A stretch of 33,162 bases of DNA, taken from assembly GCA_009928435.1 (NCBI GenBank), contig JAABNQ010000041.1, forward strand, positions 1-33,162. Reading direction: 5' to 3'. Made by a program: the position numbers and the translations under genes. This stretch comes from Bacillus sp. HF117_J1_D (GTDB taxonomy: Bacteria > Bacillota > Bacilli > Bacillales > Bacillaceae_C). Shown here in pieces: positions 1 through 7,707 of the stretch. Position 1 is the first letter of the stretch. Every line of letters begins with the position of its first letter. The notes beneath the pieces are model-generated. The model saw nothing but the letters and a program-made list of their open reading frames with translations. It had not been told where the DNA came from and did no database searches.

Positions 1-13
1 AGAGCATATATGA

Positions 14-41
14 AATCCCCATCTGAATACAGGTGGGGATT
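14..41. terminator. Hairpin terminator-like dyad beyond truncated ABC gene
   Basis: Arms 14-25 and 30-41 form a 12-bp stem with one G-T pair and a 4-nt loop. It starts 9 bases past the stop codon of the truncated ABC ATPase gene. The T-tract is weak on both strands, so intrinsic termination is plausible but not certain. Confidence 0.5.
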
Positions 42-50
42 ATTTGACGC

Positions 51-437
51 TTACTTTTTATTGGCTACATGACTTAATCGCACCATTTCTAAAACATCCG
101 CAATACGCTTTTCAGGTACTTTTAAAACTTTACGCAACACTTCTACATTTTCTTTTGCAGTTAAATGCGGATAATAGGATGGGTTTTCAACTAATGAACC
201 GACTTGCCGTAAAATTTCTTTTCGGTGCTTTTTTAAATCCTGGTTAAAAATTTGAATGTCGCCAGCGGTCGGTTTCATTAAGCCTAACAACATCCGAATC
301 GTCGTTGACTTCCCCGCTCCATTTGGACCGAGAAAACCATAAATTTCTCCTTCTTTAATTTTTAAATCAACGCTTGAAACGGCAGTATGTTTCTCAAATT
401 GTTTCGTTAAGTTGGTTGTTTTAACAATATATGTCAT
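51..437 (-). pseudogene. ABC transporter ATP-binding protein, C-terminally truncated (BcrA/antimicrobial-peptide type)
   Basis: N-terminal part of an ABC ATPase of the BcrA/YxlF-like family, which normally runs to about 300 residues. Only about 128 residues are present. Walker A (GPNGAGKST) and the Q-loop region after it (RQVGSLVENPSYYPHLTAKEN) are intact, but the reading frame stops before the LSGGQ signature, Walker B and H-loop, so it cannot form a working nucleotide-binding site. I chose the ATG at 437 because an AAAGGTGAGG ribosome site lies just upstream; an in-frame GTG at 458 is less likely. The family usually works with a membrane permease encoded next to it; none is visible here, although it could lie beyond the left edge. 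The two-component system at 905-2856 is a plausible regulator. It is either a decayed gene or the product of a deletion ending near position 50. Confidence 0.75.
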
Positions 438-456
438 CTCATTCACCTCACCTTTC

Positions 457-511
457 ACTTTAAAGGCTGTAGTTTAAAGTAAAGGTTAAGTTTGTTTAAA
501 TTTCGTTTAAA
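457..511 (-). promoter_or_regulatory. Array of TTTAAAC-type repeats upstream of ABC gene
   Basis: On the plus strand GTTTAAA occurs at 472, 494 and 505, which are multiples of 11 bp apart, with a degenerate copy (GGTTAAG) at 484. A perfect 8-bp dyad (457-464 and 473-480) overlaps the gene-proximal copy. Direct repeats at about one helical turn are typical of OmpR/PhoP-family response regulator operators. I infer a binding site for the regulator at 2182-2856 or a relative; the core promoter itself is not clear. Confidence 0.45.
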
Positions 512-542
512 AAAGCGTACTCGAAAAACTCGAATACGCTTT
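512..542 (-). terminator. Intrinsic terminator (minus strand)
   Basis: AAAGCGTA and TACGCTTT arms, extended by TCGA pairs around a mismatch, are followed on the minus strand by a run of six T. It lies just upstream of the repeat array of the truncated ABC gene, so it would insulate that promoter or end a transcript coming from the kinase operon. Confidence 0.55.
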
Positions 543-661
543 GGTAGATTATTTTTATTGAAAGCATGAACGTGATATATTTATTGAGAAAAAGAGCGAA
601 AAATCCGTTAAAAATAACTAATACTAATCGTCGTCACTTTCTCTTTTAATTCCATGGTTGC

Positions 662-718
662 ATCATCAAAGAGAAAGTGAAAGATACCATTCAGGAAGAA
701 TTTAAGCAAAAAAGATAA
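662..718 (+). pseudogene. Possible gene remnant (3' end of an unidentified coding sequence)
   Basis: An open stretch of 18 codons, IIKEKVKDTIQEEFKQKR followed by TAA, has charged, coding-like composition and no usable start. Its stop codon lies inside the strong hairpin at 710-757, the usual position of a terminator at a gene end. This suggests the tail of a lost plus-strand gene. The assignment is weak because the stretch is so short. Confidence 0.25.
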
Positions 719-757
719 TCCACCCTTGAGTTTGGCTGCTCTGGTGGATTATCTTTT
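710..757. terminator. Strong bidirectional hairpin terminator
   Basis: Perfect 15-bp stem (710-724 with 743-757) with A-rich and T-rich flanks, so it could stop transcription in either direction. It would follow the putative gene remnant on the plus strand and the kinase gene on the minus strand. Confidence 0.7.
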
Positions 758-803
758 CCATTTTTGCCAGTCCCCCTTGAAGGGAACCATTGCTATTGTA
801 TAG

Positions 804-837
804 GCTGAAGGTGCTCCAACACCTTCAGTCTTTTTTT
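804..837 (+). terminator. Intrinsic terminator (plus strand)
   Basis: Arms GCTGAAGGTG and CACCTTCAGT with a 6-nt loop are followed by a run of T. The orientation fits a plus-strand transcript, yet no plus-strand gene is intact upstream. This supports the idea that a gene has been lost between about 540 and 800. Confidence 0.65.
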
Positions 838-904
838 ATTTATTGATTTTATAATACCAGTATCCCCCTTTTTACTTAAAAACAGAACATGTTTTGTTTT
901 ATTA

Positions 905-2185
905 TTAACTTTTAGTGTGTAATCGAATCGTCGTACCTGTCCCCGTACTATTAATAACGAATGCTACATTCATTTTTTCAGCCATTAGCTTAACGATTGA
1001 AAGTCCAATTCCCGCTCCTTTCGTATGAGCATGATCTGTAAAGCCTTGCCCTTTGTCCACCACCATAATCTGATGATCCTGCACGACAACGCGAATAAAC
1101 TTGCCTTCATTAGCATGGCGCAAAACATTTTGGAACAGATTATCGAGTATCCGTTCTAGCCATACGGGATCAATAGACCACACAAGCTCTTCCATTTCCA
1201 ATTCCACATCAAACCCTTGCTCTTCAAACAGCGGATACCACGAGGCAATACTCTGATTTACAAGACGGTCAACGCGCACATCTTGGGATTCATAACGCAT
1301 TTTATTCGCTGTAAGTAAAGAGTAGGACATTAAGTTCTCGATTAAGCTGCTCATCGTACTAATGGAATGATCCAAATGTTCAGCTTGTTCAGCAGGTACA
1401 TTTTGCAGTTGTGCTCGCATTTTAGTGAGTGGTGTTTTTAAATCATGTGATAAATTCGCAATCAATTCCCGTCGTAACTGCTCTTCCTCTTGCTCTCTCT
1501 TTTTCGCTTCCCGCAGTTCGTCCACCATATTATTAAAGGCTTGTTCGACAGCACCGATTTCGTCTTTTCTCTTCACTTCTGTGCGAATCGGTAAACCGTC
1601 CACCTCTCGGATTGTCATGGCTTCTTCCAAATGGACCAAGCGCTTTAAAATACGGATGAAAAATAATAATGAAATAGCTAAAAAAGCAAATATTAAGAAG
1701 GAGGCGACATATATAAAGCCTGATGTCATTTTAGTAGGTTCTAATATGGTCCGCTCCATTTGCAACACTAAAAAACCATTGGCATCTTCATTCCCTACAA
1801 AACGAATAACGGTAAAAGTCGGACTATTATAATGGGATTGAATAAAACGTGTAGTCGCGACCATGTCCCAGTGCTCAGGTATATTTGTACTAACATGATT
1901 GCCCCACTTTTTCATAAGTTCGCCTTCAGCATTAACATAAAAAAAGCTTGCCTGCGGATAATCAGCATGCCATTTATCGACAATTGACTCCACATCATCC
2001 AATGTTGCCCCGTAGACATCTTCAGTCCAGCTTTCTTCAAATTCTTGTAAACTCGGTACATCCGAAACTAAACGTTCGTAGTTAATACCAACCATGTACA
2101 AGATCATAACAAGCTGCAAAAAACCTAAAGCGATAAGAATTAAAACAATATATTTTGTGAGTAAAGAATGCCAAATCTTTTTCAT
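905..2185 (-). CDS. Membrane sensor histidine kinase
   Basis: Two-component sensor kinase of 426 residues with the usual layout. TM1 is about residues 12-33, an extracytoplasmic sensor region about 34-155, TM2 about 157-180, then HAMP about 178-230. The HisKA domain has its phospho-accepting His near 247 (LIANLSHDLKTPL). The ATPase domain shows the N box (DNLFQNVLRHA), G1 (DKGQG, about 377) and G2 (GAGIGL, about 390). The ATG overlaps the stop of the response regulator gene upstream (2182-2185), so the pair is translationally coupled and is almost certainly cognate. The nearby BcrA-like ATPase remnant suggests sensing of an envelope-active compound, but the extracellular domain alone does not identify a ligand. 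Confidence 0.93.
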   Translation of the reverse strand: MKKIWHSLLTKYIVLILIALGFLQLVMILYMVGINYERLVSDVPSLQEFEESWTEDVYGATLDDVESIVDKWHADYPQASFFYVNAEGELMKKWGNHVSTNIPEHWDMVATTRFIQSHYNSPTFTVIRFVGNEDANGFLVLQMERTILEPTKMTSGFIYVASFLIFAFLAISLLFFIRILKRLVHLEEAMTIREVDGLPIRTEVKRKDEIGAVEQAFNNMVDELREAKKREQEEEQLRRELIANLSHDLKTPLTKMRAQLQNVPAEQAEHLDHSISTMSSLIENLMSYSLLTANKMRYESQDVRVDRLVNQSIASWYPLFEEQGFDVELEMEELVWSIDPVWLERILDNLFQNVLRHANEGKFIRVVVQDHQIMVVDKGQGFTDHAHTKGAGIGLSIVKLMAEKMNVAFVINSTGTGTTIRLHTKS

Positions 2186-2856
2186 GCTCTCACCCTGTAA
2201 CCAATACCTCTTACTGTTTCAATAATTTGAGGCTCTGATGGATCTTTTTCAATCTTTTCACGCAAATAACGAATATGTACCATAAGCGTCTTATCCCCGT
2301 CCATATACGGATCTTGCCATACTGCTTCATACAACTGTTCCTTCGTTAAAATTTGATTCAAATGCGTAACAAAATAACGGAGTAAACCGTATTGCTTCTG
2401 CGTCAATAAGATCTCTTCAGCAGTTTCTGTATCGTGTACTGTGAAATCTTTCGTACGAACTTCAATATGCTTTAAACGGATCGTTTCATTTGTTTTATTG
2501 AAACGGCGTAATAACACTTGAATCCGCGCAATAATTTCTTCTGCTTGGAAAGGCTTCGTCACATAATCATCCGCGATGCTCAAGCCTTCTAATTTATCAT
2601 CTAACATCGAACGTGCCGAAAGCATTAAGATCGGAAGGTCTTCATATTCCCGCTTTAATTTGCGTGCGATTGAAAAACCATCCAGTCCCGGCAGCATAAT
2701 ATCTAAAATCGCTACATCAGGGGTAAACTTATCTTCACTTTCTTCATACACCTCACAAGAAGGATAAGCATGTACAACAAAACCTTCATGTACGAGCGCT
2801 TTTTTTAACCAATTCGCAATTTCAACTTCATCTTCAATATATAAAACGTGTATCAT
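2182..2856 (-). CDS. OmpR-family response regulator
   Basis: 224-residue transcription factor. The N-terminal receiver has acidic residues in YIEDE, the phospho-acceptor Asp near 52 (ILDIMLPGLDGF) and the conserved Lys near 100 (YVTKPF). The C-terminal winged helix ends with VHIRYLREKIEKDP and ETVRGIGYRV, diagnostic of the OmpR/PhoB class. It is first in a two-gene operon with the kinase at 905-2185. AAGGAGTGGTGAG provides a good ribosome site before the ATG. The motif preceding the conserved Lys reads GLSIADDY, one residue shorter than the usual GLxxGADDY, a minor oddity. Confidence 0.95.
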   Translation of the reverse strand: MIHVLYIEDEVEIANWLKKALVHEGFVVHAYPSCEVYEESEDKFTPDVAILDIMLPGLDGFSIARKLKREYEDLPILMLSARSMLDDKLEGLSIADDYVTKPFQAEEIIARIQVLLRRFNKTNETIRLKHIEVRTKDFTVHDTETAEEILLTQKQYGLLRYFVTHLNQILTKEQLYEAVWQDPYMDGDKTLMVHIRYLREKIEKDPSEPQIIETVRGIGYRVRA

Positions 2857-2868
2857 CTCACCACTCCT

Positions 2869-2915
2869 TGTTATGTATTTAATAACATAACATGTGAGGT
2901 CATATTGCGTCCCAA
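2869..2915 (-). promoter_or_regulatory. Probable promoter and dyad operator of the two-component operon
   Basis: On the minus strand, TTGGGA (2910-2915) and TGTTAT (2887-2892) are separated by 17 bp. A perfect 7-bp dyad, TGTTATG at 2869-2875 with CATAACA at 2886-2892, overlaps the -10 and start region. This is where an autoregulatory site would be expected. Promoter strength and use are inferred. Confidence 0.35.
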
Positions 2916-2961
2916 CTTTTTTTCTTAAGGATCCGATACATCAGAAACTTGATAAAAAGAA

Positions 2962-2994
2962 AAAACCGTCACAAACATTGCTGTGACAGGTTTT
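2962..2994 (-). terminator. Terminator after decarboxylase-PAP2 operon
   Basis: Stem AAAACC(T)GTCACA with TGTGACGGTTTT, followed on the minus strand by a T-rich run. It lies about 140 bases past the PAP2 stop codon and is the first strong terminator after it. Confidence 0.65.
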
Positions 2995-3130
2995 GCATGA
3001 TATTAACCAATCTAGCCTTCCATTATTTTTTAAAAAATTTTTGAAGCTTTTCCAATGTAACGTGGCACAAAACTGATCAATTCGAATAAGTGAAATCGAT
3101 GTAGTATCAAGACCATGAAGTTCTACGGAA

Positions 3131-3772
3131 TTATTTTCTTTCTGTTTTTCTTAAATATTTGTGGAATACCCAAATGACCGCTAAAAGCCAAGAGATGCTG
3201 ACCAAATACCCCGCAATGACGTCACTCGGATAGTGGACACCTAAATAAATTCTACTCCCACCAATCATAAGAATAAGTAAACCACTGATACTGAGTACCG
3301 CAGTACGGCCAGCTTTACTCGGAACATGTTTCCACAGAAAATAAGCCAGAACACCGAAAAGCGAAGCAGCATTCATCGAATGTCCACTTGGGAAACTGTA
3401 ACCGCCAATTTCAATTAAGCGGTGTAAATAGGGACGGCTCCGCTGAAATGCCTGCTTTAACATCTCATTTAGTAACGGTGTTCCAAGTACCACTATCCCA
3501 AAAATAAACATATTTAGTTTACTTTTATAAAGAACAAGTATGACCGAAACGAGTAAAAAGATCATCATGATCGATGAAAATGATCCGATCTGAGTAAAAA
3601 ACTTCATCACCGAGGTAAGCTGTTTGCACTCTAAACCTTGAATAAAATGAATAATTGTCTGATCAAATTCGGTTAACTTTTGAGCTTTGACAAGAATAGC
3701 TATGCTGCAAAAGCCGAGAAAAAGAAGGATTGCTGTTAATAAAATATTCTTAAGCTGCTTTTCATTTAACAT
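3131..3772 (-). CDS. PAP2-family membrane lipid phosphatase
   Basis: 213-residue integral membrane phosphatase with about six hydrophobic segments. All three PAP2 signature motifs are present: K106-x6-RP (KQAFQRSRP), PSGH at 128-131, and SRIYLGVHYPSD at 173-184 with the catalytic Arg and His. Members dephosphorylate phosphatidic acid, phosphatidylglycerophosphate or undecaprenyl pyrophosphate at the outer face of the membrane; sequence alone does not choose among these. The gene begins 10 bp after the decarboxylase stop codon with a TAGGTG ribosome site, so it is probably co-transcribed with it. A functional link to decarboxylation is not obvious. Confidence 0.9.
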   Translation of the reverse strand: MLNEKQLKNILLTAILLFLGFCSIAILVKAQKLTEFDQTIIHFIQGLECKQLTSVMKFFTQIGSFSSIMMIFLLVSVILVLYKSKLNMFIFGIVVLGTPLLNEMLKQAFQRSRPYLHRLIEIGGYSFPSGHSMNAASLFGVLAYFLWKHVPSKAGRTAVLSISGLLILMIGGSRIYLGVHYPSDVIAGYLVSISWLLAVIWVFHKYLRKTERK

Positions 3773-3782
3773 TTATGAACAC

Positions 3783-5279
3783 CTAAAAACCCTTGATTAC
3801 TTCCAAAGTCTCCATCGAATCATCCGATGGACTCTGAAAGTATGCTCCCATTTCAAACAGCTCCTTTATTGTATCGATATGTCTTTTCGTTATTTCTTCT
3901 CCCGGATTTAATAACGGGATTCCAGGAGGGTATGGAAGGACTGTTTCAGCGCAGTAAGAACCGATGGATTCATCCAATTTGACTTTATGGTACTGCCTGT
4001 TAAAAGCATCTTGCAGGCTTATTTTCGGCTCATATAATGTGCCTTCCGCTTCGAACATGATCATTTCCTTCTGCTCAACTGGAATGAATGACGGCTCCTG
4101 CAATTGTTGATCGACCGCCTTGATAGCATTCACTACTTTATCAATATCTTCCACTTTTTCATCTAAGGAAAATAAAAAAACGATATTACGAGGATCACTG
4201 ATTTCTGCCACAGCCCCCTCATCATAAAAAAGGTCATGCAATTGATATCCGGAAACAGCGGCTCCACCCTTGGCAGCAATGATCCATTTAAGAGGATCTC
4301 GGCGATGAACCTTCGGGCTTCCTGCCCAGATTGTTAGTGATGTCAGCTCTGTCGTCAGCTCTTTCCTACTATTTTCCACTCTTTGAACTGTTTCTTTTAA
4401 CTCATTCCTGCCTTGTTCCACCAAATATCTTCTTGCAAGATCGAGTGAGCCAAGAAGCAGATACGATGGGCTAGTTGACTGGATCATCCCTAGTACTCTT
4501 GCCAATCGCTTGCGATCCACTATGTTGCCATTTACATGAAGCATCGAGGACATGTGCAAGGAGGTTAACATCTTATGAGTCGATTGGATCACCAGGCTTG
4601 CTCCCATTGAAAGGGCGGAAGGCGGGACCTCTTCAATTTGGCCGAAATGCGCACCATGCGCCTCATCAACAATTAACGGAATTCCAGCTTGACGACACAA
4701 ATCTGCCAACCGCGAAAGGTCTTGGCTCATTCCATAATAATTGGGGTTTGTTACCCATACCCCTTTTATATCAGGATATTTTGCCATTGCATCTTCAAAA
4801 TACCGGATGTCAGATACCATTGCCGACATTGTATTAGGTTCAATGGCTGGGGCTATATAAATCGGGTGGGCGCCAGCAAGTAGCAGACCATTAAATACCG
4901 ACTTGTGCATATTCCGTTGTACGAGGATTTTGTCTCCCGGACCGCAAACAGTCTGTGCAATTGCTAAGTTCCCAATTGTACTTCCACCAACAAGAAAGAA
5001 CGTTTGATCAGCTCCAAACGCATCAGCTGCCAGGCTCTGAGCCTCAAGGATTGAGCCTGTGGGCTGGTGTAGGTCATCTATTCCTTTCATACAAGTTGCA
5101 TCGATTTTTAATATATTGGAAAAGTGATGTTGAGCAGCTTTGTCAAATACACGTCCGTCTTTGTGTCCCGGGACGTGCATGGAGATGTGGTTTGTTTCTT
5201 CGTGTAAACAGAGTGCTTCATAAAGTGGAGCTTTAGAGTGGTCGAATTTTTTTGATTTTTGTACCGTTTTTTTTGTCAT
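3783..5279 (-). CDS. Orn/Lys/Arg decarboxylase, paralog 1
   Basis: PLP-dependent decarboxylase of fold type I (the short Bacillus SpeA/YaaO-like type of the Orn/Lys/Arg major domain). It converts lysine or arginine to cadaverine or agmatine with CO2 release. The PLP lysine is in QSTHKM (about residue 236), with the VDEAHGAHFG cofactor Asp/His segment before it and the C-terminal domain near SYCAETVLPYPPGIPLLNPGEEI. It is closely similar over its whole length to the second copy at 7708-9207. I placed the start at the ATG at 5279 by alignment with that copy; an in-frame ATG at 5351 would add 24 residues but has a ribosome site only 3 nt away. Substrate is inferred as lysine from the neighbouring LysP-like permease; arginine remains possible. 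Confidence 0.88.
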   Translation of the reverse strand: MTKKTVQKSKKFDHSKAPLYEALCLHEETNHISMHVPGHKDGRVFDKAAQHHFSNILKIDATCMKGIDDLHQPTGSILEAQSLAADAFGADQTFFLVGGSTIGNLAIAQTVCGPGDKILVQRNMHKSVFNGLLLAGAHPIYIAPAIEPNTMSAMVSDIRYFEDAMAKYPDIKGVWVTNPNYYGMSQDLSRLADLCRQAGIPLIVDEAHGAHFGQIEEVPPSALSMGASLVIQSTHKMLTSLHMSSMLHVNGNIVDRKRLARVLGMIQSTSPSYLLLGSLDLARRYLVEQGRNELKETVQRVENSRKELTTELTSLTIWAGSPKVHRRDPLKWIIAAKGGAAVSGYQLHDLFYDEGAVAEISDPRNIVFLFSLDEKVEDIDKVVNAIKAVDQQLQEPSFIPVEQKEMIMFEAEGTLYEPKISLQDAFNRQYHKVKLDESIGSYCAETVLPYPPGIPLLNPGEEITKRHIDTIKELFEMGAYFQSPSDDSMETLEVIKGF

Positions 5280-5368
5280 ATTTACACATATTCCCCCATT
5301 TTTTTGCTGGATCAATGATTTGTCCAATCCATTAAAGTTGCGTGTGCTCATGATTCCTCATCGTTCGG

Positions 5369-5396
5369 AAGATAAATTTTCTAGAATTGCCTTCAA
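5369..5396 (-). promoter_or_regulatory. Possible housekeeping promoter of decarboxylase 1
   Basis: TTGAAG (5391-5396) and TATCTT (5369-5374) on the minus strand with a 16-bp spacer. No -24/-12 element was found upstream of this copy, unlike the second decarboxylase. If used, transcription would begin near 5362, which favours the shorter start at 5279. Confidence 0.3.
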
Positions 5397-5529
5397 AGAA
5401 AATCCGTTCCTCAACTGAAATATAAGAACCGGATTAGAAATCCTAACACTCGCTCTATGTATTCGCTTACAGAGAGCCTGTCAGCATACTTATGAAAATG
5501 CGGGATGCGCCCGCCAAACATAATATTTT

Positions 5530-5727
5530 TCAATTGATGTGTCCGCAAAAACCTGCCTGCGGGCCTCCGTATAAAAGTCTTCCCAAACCCTCTCCTTCGT
5601 ATTCCAGATGAACAATGTCATCGAAACCGTATAGCGTTTTGCCTTCGGTATATCTTCGTGTCTTGTTTGCTGAGGTTCGTTTTTTAGTTTTCAGGGTGAG
5701 AACAGAAAATAAAAATCCTCTTTTCAA
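5530..5727 (-). CDS. Uncertain 65-codon ORF in a 700-bp intergenic stretch
   Basis: An ORF of 65 codons with an ATG and no recognised domain. The frame shifted by one base is also open for about 66 codons over much the same interval and encodes KNEPQQTRHEDIPKAKRYT and onwards, ending IEKYYVWRAHPAFS. That frame looks at least as protein-like but has no ATG. Either frame could be a real short gene, a decayed gene, or part of an intergenic repeat. I cannot assign a function. Confidence 0.25.
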   Translation of the reverse strand: MKRGFLFSVLTLKTKKRTSANKTRRYTEGKTLYGFDDIVHLEYEGEGLGRLLYGGPQAGFCGHIN

Positions 5728-5849
5728 GGGGAAAATATATTTATCAAATTAATATAAAACGATATTATTATAATTTATCAATCTAGTCAATTAAGGGTTT
5801 TTTACAAGAATTTACTTTTTTAGAAATTGCTCGATTATATTGTATAATA

Positions 5850-5919
5850 ATCTTTGGGATAATTTTGGTATAAGAAGCCGGATAAACGAACCGGAGCAGA
5901 TTTACTTTATCCCAAAGAT
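5850..5919. repeat. Perfect 13-bp inverted repeat around a 44-bp structured core
   Basis: ATCTTTGGGATAA at 5850-5862 is exactly inverted at 5907-5919. The interior holds a second small dyad (CCGG with CCGG). A TATAAT at 5843-5848 precedes it and a T-rich tract (ATTTTTC) follows on the plus strand. It could be a small structured RNA, a terminator or a miniature mobile element; no target duplication is evident. Confidence 0.5.
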
Positions 5920-5975
5920 ATTTTTCTAAGTCTTTTTTGTGTTTCAAAATCAAGTTTTATTTGATTGAAATCTTA

Positions 5976-6021
5976 AAAAGCGCGAGAAATCAATATAGAA
6001 ACATTGGTTTCTCGCGCTTTT
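5976..6021 (-). terminator. Terminator of the lysine permease gene
   Basis: Perfect 14-bp stem, AAAAGCGCGAGAAA with TTTCTCGCGCTTTT, followed by further T on the minus strand. It starts about 26 bases past the permease stop codon. Confidence 0.8.
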
Positions 6022-6047
6022 CTAATGTTTTTCATTTAAAGATCGTT

Positions 6048-7583
6048 CTACTTCAAATTTACCCCTTTAGTCTGATTAGCGACAGCCCCTTTAACTAGGC
6101 TGAAGTCACATTCTTTCAAAGGCACAATCTTTGTTTTATTCATGATTTTATAACCTAGCCAGATGGCTATGAACAAAGGAAGTCCGATATAGGAAACAAG
6201 CGCGCCGTTCCAGTCGATGGAACCGCTTGTAAAAGCACTGTAGTTTTGACCAAGGATGACGAAAATGCATAGAGCCAAGGCAAATAAAGGTCCAAATGGG
6301 AACCATTTAGCTTTATACGGAAGATCATCCAAGCTTCTTCCTTGAGCGACGTATGCCCGGCGAAAACGATAATGGCTGAGTGAGATTCCTACCCATGCAA
6401 TAAAACCGGACATACCTGAAGCATTCAGCAGCCAAATATAGACCGCTCCATCGCCAAAAAAGGAGGCAAGGAATGCGAGACAGCCGACCAATGAGGTAGC
6501 AACTAAAGCCCGTACAGGCACACCTCTTTTGTCAAGCTGACCAAAAAACCTTGGCGCCTTTCCTTCTCGTGCCAAATCCCATAACATCCGAGTGGAGGCA
6601 TACAATCCAGAGCTCCCGGCAGACATGACAGACGTTAAGATAATTGCATTCATGACAGATGCCGCAAAAGCAATACCTGCCTGATCAAAAACAAGTGTGA
6701 AAGGGCTTACGGTTACATCCTCGCTAGTCAAACTTTCTGTTGTATATGGAATAATCAAGCTGATGACTAAGATGGCGAAAATATAAAACAATAGAATCCG
6801 CCAGAAAACCGAACGCACAGCTTTTGGAATGGACTTGGCGGGATTGTCGGTTTCCCCAGCTGCTACACCAAATAGTTCTGTCCCTTGGAAAGAATAGCCC
6901 GCTGCCATAAATATACCCAAAATGGTCATGAATCCACCATTAAATGGCCCTTCGCCAATATTAAAGTTTTTAAATCCGATATACTCTCCACCCATTATGC
7001 CAAAAATCATCAGGACTCCGACACTCAAGAATACGATAACAGTTACAACTTTAATCATGGAAAACCAATATTCCGATTCTCCGAAACCTTTGACAGAAAG
7101 ATAGTTTAACAAGAAGATAATCGCTAAACACAGGCCGCTCCATAGGATGGAAGGACTGTTTGGAAACCAGAATTTCATAATTAAAGTAACCGCTGCCAAT
7201 TCAGACGCTATGGTAATAGCCCAATTATACCAATAGTTCCAACCTAGTGCGAAACCTAAAGCCGGATCGACAAAACGGGTTCCATAGGTGCTGAAGGAAC
7301 CAGCTACTGGCATGAAAGCGGACATTTCCGCAAGGCTGACCATGACGAAATAAACCATGATCCCAATAGCCCCATAGGCAACGAGTGCGCCACCAGGACC
7401 AGCAGTATGAATAGCTGTTCCGCTGGCGAGAAATAAACCGGTTCCAATGGTACCGCCAAGGGCGATCATCGTTAAGTGCCTTGACTTTAAATTCCTTTTT
7501 AATTCTTGGACAGGTTGAGCCGCGTTCGCGCTTCTTGTCTCATTTTGTGCAATATAAGTTTGTTGGGCGGCATTGTTTGACAT
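6048..7583 (-). CDS. lysP: LysP-like lysine/basic amino acid permease (APC superfamily)
   Basis: 511-residue APC-family transporter with about 12 membrane segments. It resembles E. coli LysP along its length: LKSRHLTMIALGGTIGTGLF at the first helix, PVAGSFSTYGTRFVDPALGFALGWNYWYNW, GYSFQGTELFGVAAGE, and HYRFRRAYVAQG near the C-terminus. It should import lysine with protons. It lies between two decarboxylase paralogs, consistent with feeding substrate to them. An AAGGAGG site precedes the ATG. The hairpin between decarboxylase 2 and this gene probably lets some transcripts through, since I see no -24/-12 site directly upstream. It may exchange lysine for cadaverine, but LysP proteins are not known mainly as antiporters. 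Confidence 0.88.
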   Translation of the reverse strand: MSNNAAQQTYIAQNETRSANAAQPVQELKRNLKSRHLTMIALGGTIGTGLFLASGTAIHTAGPGGALVAYGAIGIMVYFVMVSLAEMSAFMPVAGSFSTYGTRFVDPALGFALGWNYWYNWAITIASELAAVTLIMKFWFPNSPSILWSGLCLAIIFLLNYLSVKGFGESEYWFSMIKVVTVIVFLSVGVLMIFGIMGGEYIGFKNFNIGEGPFNGGFMTILGIFMAAGYSFQGTELFGVAAGETDNPAKSIPKAVRSVFWRILLFYIFAILVISLIIPYTTESLTSEDVTVSPFTLVFDQAGIAFAASVMNAIILTSVMSAGSSGLYASTRMLWDLAREGKAPRFFGQLDKRGVPVRALVATSLVGCLAFLASFFGDGAVYIWLLNASGMSGFIAWVGISLSHYRFRRAYVAQGRSLDDLPYKAKWFPFGPLFALALCIFVILGQNYSAFTSGSIDWNGALVSYIGLPLFIAIWLGYKIMNKTKIVPLKECDFSLVKGAVANQTKGVNLK

Positions 7584-7664
7584 ACAGATAATTTCCTCCT
7601 TTTATGACTGAGTTATTAGTTGTTTGAATCCGCGCATTCAACTTTTGTTGTATGATTTTAAAAT

Positions 7665-7698
7665 AACCCAGCCGCTTTAATCTAGTCGCGGCTGGGTT
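7665..7698 (-). terminator. Intercistronic hairpin between decarboxylase 2 and permease
   Basis: Perfect 11-bp stem AACCCAGCCGC with GCGGCTGGGTT, 10 bases past the decarboxylase stop, followed by ATTTT on the minus strand. The weak T-tract suggests partial termination or an mRNA-stabilising hairpin, which would set different levels for enzyme and permease. Confidence 0.6.
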
Positions 7699-7707
7699 GA
7701 TAAGCGA

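Noticed and set aside
1425-1832. Long plus-strand ORF opposite the sensor kinase
   Set aside because: Shadow frame of the kinase gene; no ribosome site and no domain.
5277-5345. N-terminal extension of decarboxylase 1 to the ATG at 5351
   Set aside because: Alignment with the paralog and the family's short N-terminus favour 5279, but I cannot exclude the longer form.
5496-5520. Possible sigma-54 site upstream of decarboxylase 1 (minus strand TTTGGC...CCGCAT)
   Set aside because: The GG and GC doublets are two bases too far apart for a -24/-12 promoter, and the site lies within the possible short ORF region.
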